A DNA stretch of 64,000 nt from Paenibacillus phytohabitans (GTDB lineage: Bacteria > Bacillota > Bacilli > Paenibacillales > Paenibacillaceae), in the NCBI RefSeq assembly GCF_013141775.1, contig NZ_WHOB01000088.1, positions 100,823 through 164,822 of the forward strand, written 5' to 3'. The position numbers were made by a program, and so were the translations under genes. The notes below the pieces were generated by a model. It had not been told where the DNA came from. It did not search any database and worked only from the letters and a program-made list of their open reading frames with translations. This document shows, piece after piece, positions 53,427-61,829 of the stretch. The first letter of the stretch is position 1, and the number at the start of each line of letters is the position of its first letter.

Positions 53427-53920
53427 AACACATATTTGCACTGGCTTCCGACCCTGCCAATGGCAGCCGTACCATGCATAGCATCCCGTCCGCTGCCGTA
53501 TAGGCCGGAACAACACCGGCAGCTCCTCTTGCTGCTCCATATAGGACGAGCAGCCACAGCCCGTCTCTTTCTGCCCTTTCCTTCCCTCTCCTCCGGAGCG
53601 TAACTGAAAGTATATATTCCAGAGGAACAAAGGTTTATAACCAGAAGCGGAAGGACCGGAGGGGAAATTTGGAACTGTAGGAGCGATAGCGTCCGCCTTT
53701 ATGTTTGGATTTCTACCGCGATCAGCGGTTTAGATCAGGAAATCCAAACATAACAGCGGCCGGAAGTCCAAATGTTCACCGCAGAGACGCCGCAGCTTCC
53801 CGTTAGCACCTTAGCTTCATCGCCTATAGACATTCAGATAGCTCCTTTACCATTTTGCAACTAATTGCCAGAAAGGTTGGGATATACTAGCCACAGATGA
53901 ATCATAAGGAGAGTAACTGG
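53427..53920. other. Gap holding repeat block G2
   Basis: 494 bp between two + strand genes. Apart from G2 at 53665-53786 and the ribosome site AAGGAG of the next gene, I see no gene; minus-strand frames lack ribosome sites. Confidence 0.5.
53665..53786 (-). repeat. Nested inverted-repeat block G2
   Basis: A perfect 14-bp inverted repeat TATGTTTGGATTTC (53700-53713) / GAAATCCAAACATA (53739-53752) encloses ACCGC..GCGGT. A further GGAAGTCCAAATGTT copy lies at 53762-53776 and a weaker AATTTGGAACT at about 53666. Read on the minus strand it aligns with block G1 at 31461-31566. Confidence 0.8.
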
Positions 53921-55396
53921 ATGAACAAATTCATACCCGGCCTGAGCGGCCTTCTATTCTTAAGTATAATCACCTCCGGCTGCGGCACCCTGAAGGCGCC
54001 AAGCGATCTGCTTCAGGCCCCGGCACAGGGCAATGCCGATGGCACCTTAACCGGTATCGTGAAATTATATCTTCCCGCCAATTCGCATTTAACAGTGCCT
54101 GTCCATTCCGAATCCGGCAGCGCCATTCAATTGCAGGATCTCGACAAGGACGGGCAGGATGAGCTGCTGGCCTTCTATAAGACAGACCAGACCGATTATG
54201 AAATCAATACCCTCCTGCTCTCGCAAAAGGACGGGAAGTGGAGTAAACTCGCCACTCTGACCGGGGTAGGCAGCGAGCTGGATTACGTGGCATTCACCGA
54301 TGTTACCGCAGATGGAGCGGAGGATCTGCTGCTTGGATATAGCGGCGGGGAAGGACTAAGTAAAGAGTTATCTGTCCACAGTCTGAAGAGCGGCAAATTA
54401 TCCGAGATTCTCAAGCAGCCCTATGATCAGGTAGTGGTTGGAGATCTGACCGGGGAAGGGCAAACCGATATTGCCGTACTTCAGGGAACCTATATTACAG
54501 ATACACAACCCGAGACGCACCTTCAGCTGCTCCGGCTCCAGGGCGGTACGCTGCAGACCTTGTCCGATCAGAAGCTTGACGGGAACGTAATTGGGGCCCA
54601 GTTCGCCAAGGCATCCCCTACCCGAAGTGCCTTATTCATCGATGCCGCAGTGGGTGCGCACTCCTCCTACACTTCGCTGCTTACTTGGGAAAATAGTAAA
54701 TTTACTGATATACTGGCATCAGATGATTATCAGCGTACTGCGCTTGCCGGCAGCAAGGACCTTGTACTCACGCCGCTGGCACCGGCGCCTGACGGAATGC
54801 TCGGCAGCAATAACTTGGCCATCAAGGATTACCCTCTGGCCAGCACAGATATTAACGGTGACGGGATTGTCGAGATTGGCTTTCTCGTACCGCCTGCGGG
54901 CACCGAGAGTTACGCCCCTCTGGCCACTCCGTTCATCACCAAGTATTATCAATGGGATGGCGGAACCGGCCTGAAGTTCGTGGAAGAACAGTTTGACCGC
55001 TGGGGCTTCAACTTCCATATTCCTAAGGACTGGGCTGGCCGTACGATTCTGGAGACACCGGGAGAGTCACCGGCGCCATGGGAGAATATCCGCTTCAGCT
55101 ACAAGAATGCCGAATCTGCCCGGCAGGCCCCGCTGCTTGAGCTTCGCCTGCTGGCCAAGAAGGACTGGGCTGCAGCAGAGACTAAGCTGAAGTCAGAGAA
55201 TAGAGAATATAAGCTGCTGTATGAGCTGCAGAATACCAATGATGATACGGCGCCAACGGTGTTCGTTGCGGTCATGCCCGCTGCCGGTGCAGCAGCCAAG
55301 CTGCAGGGTGCTTCCCTTCAGGAGTATAATCAGCTGAAGCTGACCCTTGAGGAAGCAGTGCAGCTGGCCGGCACGCCGCAGAAGCCCCGGCAATAA
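53921..55396 (+). CDS. Lipoprotein with VCBS/FG-GAP-like repeats, linked to a two-component system
   Basis: 491 residues from ATG 53921; ATG 53897 is in frame but the AAGGAG site lies inside its first codons. Lipobox I-T-S-G-C with Cys21. The body has several DxDxDG-type calcium-like loops (LQDLDKDGQDELLAFY, VTADGAEDLLLGY, INGDGIVEIGF), the mark of FG-GAP/VCBS propellers. The C-terminal 130 residues form a separate domain starting near FDRWGFNFHIPKDW. No enzyme motif. The OmpR-type regulator gene follows after 14 bp, then its kinase, so the lipoprotein may be an accessory sensor or an output of that system (inference). Confidence 0.8.
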   Translation: MNKFIPGLSGLLFLSIITSGCGTLKAPSDLLQAPAQGNADGTLTGIVKLYLPANSHLTVPVHSESGSAIQLQDLDKDGQDELLAFYKTDQTDYEINTLLLSQKDGKWSKLATLTGVGSELDYVAFTDVTADGAEDLLLGYSGGEGLSKELSVHSLKSGKLSEILKQPYDQVVVGDLTGEGQTDIAVLQGTYITDTQPETHLQLLRLQGGTLQTLSDQKLDGNVIGAQFAKASPTRSALFIDAAVGAHSSYTSLLTWENSKFTDILASDDYQRTALAGSKDLVLTPLAPAPDGMLGSNNLAIKDYPLASTDINGDGIVEIGFLVPPAGTESYAPLATPFITKYYQWDGGTGLKFVEEQFDRWGFNFHIPKDWAGRTILETPGESPAPWENIRFSYKNAESARQAPLLELRLLAKKDWAAAETKLKSENREYKLLYELQNTNDDTAPTVFVAVMPAAGAAAKLQGASLQEYNQLKLTLEEAVQLAGTPQKPRQ

Positions 55397-55410
55397 TAAG
55401 GAGGCTGTTC

Positions 55411-56097
55411 ATGAAAGTGCTGATACTGGAAGATGAGAAGCCGATCCGGGATCTTCTGTGTGTGAATCTTAAGCGTGCAGACTTCGAGGTCGCTGAAGCT
55501 TCTACCGGTGAAGAGGCCCTGAGGATTGCCGGGGACCGGAAGGATTTTGACATTGCTATACTGGACCTGATGCTTCCAGGCATGAGCGGCTTCGAGGTAT
55601 GCACCCGCCTCCGGGGACAGTTCCCCCGGCTAGGAATCATTATGCTCACAGCCAAAAGCCAGGAAGTAGACAAGGTCATGGGCCTCGAAGCCGGTGCAGA
55701 CGACTACGTGGTCAAGCCGTTCAGTCCGGTTGAGCTGGTCGCGCGGGTGCGCTCCCTGTACCGCCGGATGTATCCCGGAGAAGCTCTGCCGCAGGAGAAC
55801 AACCTGGAGCTTCCGCCTTTTACCCTTCTGCTGGATGAACGGAAATTACTGAAGAACGGGCAGGATATCCCGCTGACCCCGACCGAATTCATGATCGTCA
55901 AGCTGCTGTTGGAGCAGCCGAACAAGGCGATGAACCGGGACGATATTCTGACAGCCGTGTGGGGGCAGTATTTCATGGGAGACCTTAAGATTGTAGATGT
56001 GAATATCAGCCGAATCCGCCAAAAAATCGGGCAGGAGTCCTCCGGGCCGCAGTTCCTCGAAACGGTGTGGGGATTCGGCTATATATGGAGGGGCTAA
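55411..56097 (+). CDS. OmpR/PhoB-family response regulator
   Basis: 228 residues, ATG 55411 with AAGGAGG. Receiver domain with Glu7, Asp8, phospho-acceptor Asp52 (AILDLMLPGM) and the switch lysine in YVVKPFSP near 104. The winged helix-turn-helix lies at about 130-226, with PLTPTEFMIVKLLLEQPNKAMNRDDIL and the final TVWGFGYIWRG. It is the middle gene of lipoprotein-regulator-kinase; the kinase starts 2 nt after its stop. Confidence 0.93.
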   Translation: MKVLILEDEKPIRDLLCVNLKRADFEVAEASTGEEALRIAGDRKDFDIAILDLMLPGMSGFEVCTRLRGQFPRLGIIMLTAKSQEVDKVMGLEAGADDYVVKPFSPVELVARVRSLYRRMYPGEALPQENNLELPPFTLLLDERKLLKNGQDIPLTPTEFMIVKLLLEQPNKAMNRDDILTAVWGQYFMGDLKIVDVNISRIRQKIGQESSGPQFLETVWGFGYIWRG

Positions 56098-56099
56098 CT

Positions 56100-57524
56100 T
56101 TGCTAAAGGGAATCAGGTCCAGGCTTATCGTCTATATTACCCTTATGCTGCTCCTGATCGTCCTGCTGCTGGAGGGAGTTTTCATTGCTGCCGTCCACTA
56201 CTACTATCTGGGCAGCGCGATGGAAACGTTGAATTCCCGGGCCGCTACTTCAGCGACTTTTTTCAACAAGTATCTGGAGGGTTATACCCTGAGTGAACGG
56301 GCACGTTATATTCTGGAGAATCTCTCTCCTGAAGAGAGCAGTAAGGTGGAAGTGCTGAGTCCGGCCGGGAATGTCATTATTAATTCCTTCGGCTTCTCAA
56401 GTCAGGAGAAGGTGAATACCCCTGATGTGAGAGCAGCGCTGACCAGCGGCAAAGGAAGCTTCCAGAGTCTTAAGCCGTTACAGGGTGAGCGGATCATAGC
56501 CGTCTCGATTGCACTTAAGGAATCCGGAAGTACGATTGGCGTGCTGCGTTACTCTGTTTCTGCGGAACCTTTATATGCCGTTATTATGAGAATTGTGCTG
56601 AATGCAGCTGCAGTCGGCCTGCTTGTAATTGGATTCGGGTTCGTGATGAGTCTGCTGATCGCCAAAAGAATCGTGGGTCCGATCCAGCAGCTAACCGGGG
56701 TTGCGAAGGAAATGGCCACCGGCAATTTCACCGTACGGGCGGCCAAACCATATGATGATGAGGTCGGTACGCTCGCAGTTACACTGAATTATATGTCCGA
56801 GGAAATTCTCAAAAGCGAGAAGATCAAATATGATTTCATCTCCTCTGTCACTCATGAGCTGCGCACTCCGCTTACTTCGATCAAAGGCTGGGGCGAAACG
56901 CTGCTGGTAGGTGATTTATCGGATAAACAAGAGACCCTGCAGGGTCTTGAGGTCATGACCGGGGAGACCGACAGGCTCATCGGACTGGTCGAGGATCTGC
57001 TGGACTTCTCCAAATTCCAGGCTGGTGAGATCAAGATCGTACGCCAGCCTTATGATCTCAGGGGACTGCTTGAGGATCTGCTGCTGCAGTTCAGATACCG
57101 GGGGCAGACCAAACAGATCCGCCTTTATGCCGAGCTTCCTGATCAGCCCCTGCCGGTAGACGGTGATTTCAACCGCCTGAAGCAGGTTTTTGTCAATTTG
57201 CTGGACAACGCCTTCAAATTCACTCCTGCCCAGGGAGCCATCCGCCTTACAGCAGTGTTACACGGGGAGCTCATCATCACCACCGTAGCCGACAACGGCG
57301 AAGGCATCGAGGCCGCAGACCTGGCACAGCTCGGCACCAAATTCTTCAAAGGACGGTCCCGCCAGTCCGGAAGCGGCCTGGGCCTGGCCATCTGCAAGGA
57401 GATCATAGAGCTGCATGACGGGCGGCTGCGGATCGAGAGTGAATTCACCAAGGGTACCTCCGTGATTGTGGAGCTGCCGCTTTACCGGCTGGAGCAGCAT
57501 CTTCCTCCGCCGGTGTATCTGTGA
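56100..57524 (+). CDS. Sensor histidine kinase paired with the OmpR-type regulator
   Basis: 474 residues from TTG 56100; GGAGGGG lies 6-7 nt upstream, overlapping the regulator's last codons. An upstream in-frame GTG would overlap that gene by 31 bp and has no ribosome site. Membrane segment about 10-30, extracellular sensor about 35-160, segment 2 near 165-185, HAMP, HisKA with His252 (VTHELRTPLTSIKGW), HATPase with N box NLLDNAFKF and G boxes DNGEGI and GSGLGLAI. Stimulus unknown. Confidence 0.92.
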   Translation: MLKGIRSRLIVYITLMLLLIVLLLEGVFIAAVHYYYLGSAMETLNSRAATSATFFNKYLEGYTLSERARYILENLSPEESSKVEVLSPAGNVIINSFGFSSQEKVNTPDVRAALTSGKGSFQSLKPLQGERIIAVSIALKESGSTIGVLRYSVSAEPLYAVIMRIVLNAAAVGLLVIGFGFVMSLLIAKRIVGPIQQLTGVAKEMATGNFTVRAAKPYDDEVGTLAVTLNYMSEEILKSEKIKYDFISSVTHELRTPLTSIKGWGETLLVGDLSDKQETLQGLEVMTGETDRLIGLVEDLLDFSKFQAGEIKIVRQPYDLRGLLEDLLLQFRYRGQTKQIRLYAELPDQPLPVDGDFNRLKQVFVNLLDNAFKFTPAQGAIRLTAVLHGELIITTVADNGEGIEAADLAQLGTKFFKGRSRQSGSGLGLAICKEIIELHDGRLRIESEFTKGTSVIVELPLYRLEQHLPPPVYL

Positions 57525-57570
57525 GCTTGGACCTCCCCGTGCGCAGGAATGCTAGCCGGATATTCGGCCT

Positions 57571-58026
57571 TCATTTTCCTGCCACGGCTATCTCAATAAC
57601 CGGCTGCGTCTCCATCGAGACATTCCCTGCCACAGCTCTGGAGATCATACAGGACTCCTCTGCCATATGTGCCAGCCGCTCTGCCTTCTTCAGCTGGGCC
57701 GCTGTCGCATCTGCCTGGAGCACCACCCGCGGCTTGTGCACGATCCGTTCGTACGTAAATACATTATTCGTGACATCTACCGTCGCCTCTGACTCCAGTG
57801 TCAGTTCCTGTGGTACAATATCTGAACGCTCTAGCATCGCTGCCAGCGTAATCAAATAACAGGTCGAGGCTGCCCCCAGCAGCATCTCATCAGGATTCGT
57901 TCCGGTTCCCGGACCGCCCATCTCCTGCGGAATCGAGATTACCGTGCGGAGTCCGCCTGCTTCGATATGCCCCTCACTGTTACGTCCGCCGTTCCATACT
58001 GCCTTCAGGTGAAAAGGATGCTTCAT
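57571..58026 (-). CDS. OsmC/Ohr-family peroxiredoxin-like protein
   Basis: 151 residues from ATG 58026, preceded by AGAGAGGATTG; a longer in-frame start at 58050 is less likely. OsmC fold with both redox cysteines: Cys56 in GAASTCYLIT and Cys126 in EESCMISRAV. The family reduces organic hydroperoxides in the cytoplasm with lipoylated-protein or thiol reductants. It is convergent with the kinase gene at 57524 and appears monocistronic. Confidence 0.88.
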   Translation of the reverse strand: MKHPFHLKAVWNGGRNSEGHIEAGGLRTVISIPQEMGGPGTGTNPDEMLLGAASTCYLITLAAMLERSDIVPQELTLESEATVDVTNNVFTYERIVHKPRVVLQADATAAQLKKAERLAHMAEESCMISRAVAGNVSMETQPVIEIAVAGK

Positions 58027-58118
58027 CTCTCTCAATCCTCTCTTGTTCATTTCGAATACTTATACATTCTTCTCAAGCACTCCCGCCACACCGTAGCAGG
58101 CCCTGTACAGCTTTTGGG

Positions 58119-58820
58119 CTAAATGCGTCCAATCCGCCGGTTCTCCAGCCGTTGATCTGCCTGTTTGTATACATGGTAGATCATCTCCGTCAGATTCACG
58201 ATTCCAAGAGACCTTTCTTCCAGCACAGCGTAGGTGTTGGAACCCATATCACAATTCATACGGGCACCGTCAAAATATATCCGTTCCACCGGCGTATGCC
58301 CATGAATCACCGGCCTGCCGTTCGTTAATGTAAGCAGCTCTTCCCGCGGCTGCCGGTAGAACTCATATTCCGTCATCCACAATATCTCCCGGCTCTGCTG
58401 CTCCAGAGGCTCCACTGTACAAAGTCCGGCATGTGTATACACAAATTCTTCATCTGCATAATACAGGGGCAAGGAGTAAGCCCATTCCATATGCGCCTGC
58501 CGCTCCTTCTGATCGGAAAAAGCCCGGGCAAAGCTCTCCAGCGTGTCATGCCCGCCATGGCTCAGCCAGAGCCTGTCACCGTTTTTGATGTAATCGCCCA
58601 TCATTTCTTCATGATTGCCGATGAGCGCGTGAACCTGGCCGGGATGCCGCTCCGTGAGTTCTTTAATATATTTTACTACACCTGCCGAATCTTTCCCCCG
58701 GTTAATCATATCCCCGCCAAAGACCAGCTGATCCCGTTTCAAGTCAGCCCCGGCATGCCCGAGCAGGAGCTCTAATCCCTCTTTGTCGCCATGGATATCT
58801 GTTATGAAGAATTTGCGCAT
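58119..58820 (-). CDS. Metallophosphoesterase, PPP-like (PrpE/ApaH type)
   Basis: 233 residues, ATG 58820. Metallophosphatase motifs in order: DIHGDKEGL (7-15), GGDMINRGKDS (about 35-45), GNHEEMMGDY, LSHGGHD, THAGL and IHGHTPVERI. This order is that of PPP-family phosphatases, which hydrolyse phosphoproteins or dinucleoside tetraphosphates using two metals. The second motif has Asn where most PPP enzymes have Asp in GDxxDRG; the metal-binding Asp itself is kept. No functional partner nearby. Confidence 0.85.
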   Translation of the reverse strand: MRKFFITDIHGDKEGLELLLGHAGADLKRDQLVFGGDMINRGKDSAGVVKYIKELTERHPGQVHALIGNHEEMMGDYIKNGDRLWLSHGGHDTLESFARAFSDQKERQAHMEWAYSLPLYYADEEFVYTHAGLCTVEPLEQQSREILWMTEYEFYRQPREELLTLTNGRPVIHGHTPVERIYFDGARMNCDMGSNTYAVLEERSLGIVNLTEMIYHVYKQADQRLENRRIGRI

Positions 58821-58938
58821 GATACCCCTACTTTCTGCTGAATCCAGTCTACCTCATTAACAGGTATAATGCATGGGTCAGAGCTATTCCCCAACACAAT
58901 AAGTAAGGAGATTAATATTTATATAGCTTAATTATTAA

Positions 58939-59736
58939 TTAGATGAGCGGAGCACGGCAGACTCCTGCATTAATCCCCAAGCTGTTATAGTGCTGTTTGA
59001 TGTTAATAATCGCATGCCCGCTTATGACCCGTGATACCAGATCCTCGACCGGCTTAGCGTCAACCTGTTTATGCTGAAGCAGCTGTTCGACGGTATGTTT
59101 AATTTCCTGCGGATATATATTACCAGCCACACTTGAGAGACCCTTACATCCGCCTGTGACGAAATTGTCCACCAGCTTGACATCTCCTGCAGCAAACATG
59201 ATGAAATAATCCGGGTAAGTTAGCGGCAGATGACGCTGCAAATCCCCTGTTTCTTTATAGCCAACGATGTTGGGGTACCGGTTAATTAACGAATGAAGCG
59301 AGTCTGGAGTCAAATCGAACCCGGTCCGGCCGGGATTATTATACAGGGCCACCTGCTTGGTCGTATGGCTAAGCAGCTCTTCCACATAAGCAACTGCCTG
59401 CTCCTGCATGGGCCGGATATACGGAGGGAAACCGATCAGAATTACATCGATTACGGAGGTCTCCAGCGCCTTCACCAGACGTACCGCATCCCGTGTTCTT
59501 ATAGCGGAAGCCCCGAAGACAAGCTCAATATCCTGAAAGCGCTGCTGGTCAAAATATTCAATGATCTGCAGTCTCTCCTCTATGCTCATGGAATGCTGTT
59601 CACCGGTACTTCCTGAGACAAGCAGTGATTCTATACCGTTCTGCTTCTGATACTCTACAATGGCCTTAAATCCGTCAACATTTAAGCTTTCATCCTCCCG
59701 GAAAGGAGTCGGTATAGCGACATTTAAATTTTTCAT
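58939..59736 (-). CDS. DapA/NAL-family aldolase (dihydrodipicolinate synthase-like)
   Basis: 265 residues, ATG 59736 with AAAGGAA upstream. TIM barrel with GSTGE (42-46), Tyr132 (ALYNNPGRTG) and Schiff-base Lys161 (VGYKETGD), matching the Tyr133/Lys161 spacing of DapA. It is shorter than most DapA proteins (about 290) and has GSTGE instead of GTTGE. The family includes lysine-pathway synthases and 2-keto-sugar-acid lyases. It is the second gene after a glutamine amidotransferase-like gene (gap 32 bp), which does not point to lysine synthesis, so I leave the substrate open. Confidence 0.8.
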   Translation of the reverse strand: MKNLNVAIPTPFREDESLNVDGFKAIVEYQKQNGIESLLVSGSTGEQHSMSIEERLQIIEYFDQQRFQDIELVFGASAIRTRDAVRLVKALETSVIDVILIGFPPYIRPMQEQAVAYVEELLSHTTKQVALYNNPGRTGFDLTPDSLHSLINRYPNIVGYKETGDLQRHLPLTYPDYFIMFAAGDVKLVDNFVTGGCKGLSSVAGNIYPQEIKHTVEQLLQHKQVDAKPVEDLVSRVISGHAIINIKQHYNSLGINAGVCRAPLI

Positions 59737-59768
59737 CGTATATTCCTTTCTATGGCGAGCCAGGGCAG

Positions 59769-60476
59769 CTAGGATCTGGACAGGAATTTGTCTTCCATTG
59801 CATCGAGGAGCGTGAACATCAGTTCATTGGATGCTTTTACTTTCTCAAGCTGATTCACCATCTCAGACTGCGTTTGAACATACTCCTCCCGCTTCAGCTG
59901 CTCGGCACAGTTCCCGATGATTTTCCGGATGCTGGGGTCATTAACCTCCAGATGAAACTGCAGGCCGGCTACATAATCCTCATATTCAAAACACTGATTG
60001 GCACAGCCCAAGCTGAACGCCAGCCTCTTGGCTCCGGCGGGTAGGCTGAAGGTATCTCCATGCCAGTGAAACGGTACAAACTGCTCCGGGAACGCTCTGA
60101 AGAAGGTAGACGTATTGGCATCCCCGGACAATCTCACAGGGAACCAGCCGATCTCGTTCCACTTGTTTTTATAGACTTCTCCGCCAATTTGTTCGGCAAT
60201 CAGCTGGGCTCCCAGACAGATTCCAAGCGTCAGCTTGCGCGAGCGGATGGCTGCGTCAATGAAGGCTTTCTCCCCCTTCAGCCAGGGGATCATTTCCTCA
60301 TCATTGACTCCCATCGGTCCGCCCATGATTACGAGCATATCAAACTCATCAATAGACGGCAGAGCCTGTGCTTCATACATTAAGGTTGTTGTAAGCACAT
60401 GCCCTCTGTTCCCGGCCCAGACTGCAATTTCCTCCGGCGCTTCAAAAGGGACATGCTGCAGGCAATGAATTCTCAT
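59769..60476 (-). CDS. Class I glutamine amidotransferase-like protein
   Basis: 235 residues, ATG 60476. GATase1 domain with nucleophile Cys87 in LGICLGAQ, oxyanion region MGGPMG (51-56), and the His-Glu pair in LQFHLEVND near 175. A C-terminal helical stretch ends LDAMEDKFLSRS. Proteins of this type hydrolyse glutamine, or act on gamma-glutamyl compounds as in PuuD-like or GuaA-like enzymes. It probably forms an operon with the DapA-like gene downstream; the joint pathway is not evident. Confidence 0.82.
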   Translation of the reverse strand: MRIHCLQHVPFEAPEEIAVWAGNRGHVLTTTLMYEAQALPSIDEFDMLVIMGGPMGVNDEEMIPWLKGEKAFIDAAIRSRKLTLGICLGAQLIAEQIGGEVYKNKWNEIGWFPVRLSGDANTSTFFRAFPEQFVPFHWHGDTFSLPAGAKRLAFSLGCANQCFEYEDYVAGLQFHLEVNDPSIRKIIGNCAEQLKREEYVQTQSEMVNQLEKVKASNELMFTLLDAMEDKFLSRS

Positions 60477-60612
60477 CTCTCCACCTCATTCAATAAATTT
60501 TCAATGACCTACACTCACACCATCTTCCTCTAATGTAAGTATGTTCTGCGTTGCCTGGTGGAGTCCTCCCTTAATAATAAACAATCCTATGTTTTTTCCT
60601 GCCCCAAAGTAC

Positions 60613-60654
60613 AAAAAAGGTCCTGACGAATCAAGGACTGCTTGATCATCAGGA
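60613..60654 (-). terminator. Rho-independent terminator after the membrane-anchored protein gene
   Basis: On the minus strand TCCTGATGATCAAG pairs with CTTGATTCGTCAGGA (one bulge or mismatch), followed by CCTTTTTT. It ends the RR-kinase-anchored protein unit. Confidence 0.85.
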
Positions 60655-60688
60655 CTGTCTTTCCTGTAGCAAAAGGTATGGCTTTCTT

Positions 60689-61771
60689 TTATTTTTCTTT
60701 TACGGCAGGTTCATAGATCAGACAGCGCAGCACCTTACTCGGATAGCGGAACTCCGCATTATATTTGCTGCCGTCTTCTAATAACACATCCACTGCTACC
60801 ATCCCGCGTTTGTTGTTCACCTCAGTATCGGTCAGATAAGCTTTGACTATCTTTCTTTTCTCTCCCTGCTTGTCCTTCACGACCTGAGTAGCTCTATTGA
60901 TCCAGCTGTTATCCTTGAGGATGGCAGCTGCGGCAGCTGCATCGATAGGCGTTCTTTTCAACGCCCCATTAATGGCTGTCGTATCCACTGCGATCCCGGT
61001 CTCCGGATCGATCTGCACATCATATTCCCAGAATTCCTGGCCTTGTCCGCGCAAGGTAGATGACTTGTACGGAGCGAAGTGAACCCTCCAGGTTGAACGA
61101 AAGCCATATTCCTGTTCAGGTAGTGCAACATAGGTGTCTAGCTTGGACACATCGGCATCATACAGCCTGCGCACACTTTCAGCCGCCAGCGCCTCTACTT
61201 CAGACTTGCTATGCTTCTGAGGAAGGGGAGGCGCAGTCACATATCGTTTGGATAATACATAATTCAAGCGGGAGTACCAGTCAATCAACTGCAGATGCTC
61301 TTCATCGGTCCAGGTCTTCTCTGGATAGTGGTACGTATTGGTATTCATATCCAGATACAAAGCACCTTGACCCGGCGCTAGGGGCATTGGCTTCCGGGGC
61401 CGTACGCCATCATATACATACTGATCTTGCAGAACCAGATGGCGTTTCATTTCCGGATCGGTCATTTCCCGGCCTGAAACTTTGGGATCACCCGGCTTCT
61501 CTATATAATCATAGATCTGCTGGATTTGCACCTCTGTCATCTGCTTAAGCAGATCATCATTCACGGTAGATACCGGCACAGGTGCCTCTACTTTTAACAC
61601 AGGAACAGTGCTTTCTGCCAGACTTAGCCGGACATTGTCCTGCGTTGCCGTGCTGTTCTTAGCGACGACTGCAGAGTTCATCAGGCTGGGGACGAGAAAT
61701 GCACTGGCTGCGAATACACCTCCAGAGACTAAGATGACAGCCACCGTAGCCGACCATTTCTTTGTTTTCAA
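60689..61771 (-). CDS. Membrane-anchored extracytoplasmic protein, unknown, linked to a two-component system
   Basis: 360 residues from TTG 61771; GGAGG lies 8 nt upstream inside an apparent ATG-start extension at 61786 that has no ribosome site. An N-terminal membrane segment (WSATVAVILVSGGVFAASAF) is probably an uncleaved anchor. The rest is soluble, with two similar alpha/beta stretches that may be PepSY-like (EFWEYDVQIDPETGIAVDTT.., MVAVDVLLEDGSKYNAEFRY). I do not recognise the family firmly. The gene lies about 58 bp downstream of the kinase gene and before a terminator, so it is probably co-transcribed with and connected to that two-component system. Confidence 0.7.
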   Translation of the reverse strand: MKTKKWSATVAVILVSGGVFAASAFLVPSLMNSAVVAKNSTATQDNVRLSLAESTVPVLKVEAPVPVSTVNDDLLKQMTEVQIQQIYDYIEKPGDPKVSGREMTDPEMKRHLVLQDQYVYDGVRPRKPMPLAPGQGALYLDMNTNTYHYPEKTWTDEEHLQLIDWYSRLNYVLSKRYVTAPPLPQKHSKSEVEALAAESVRRLYDADVSKLDTYVALPEQEYGFRSTWRVHFAPYKSSTLRGQGQEFWEYDVQIDPETGIAVDTTAINGALKRTPIDAAAAAAILKDNSWINRATQVVKDKQGEKRKIVKAYLTDTEVNNKRGMVAVDVLLEDGSKYNAEFRYPSKVLRCLIYEPAVKEK

Positions 61772-61829
61772 TTGTATTACCTCCATCAGATTAAGATACT
61801 AACTCTGTCTATACCTTAATCCCGGGATG

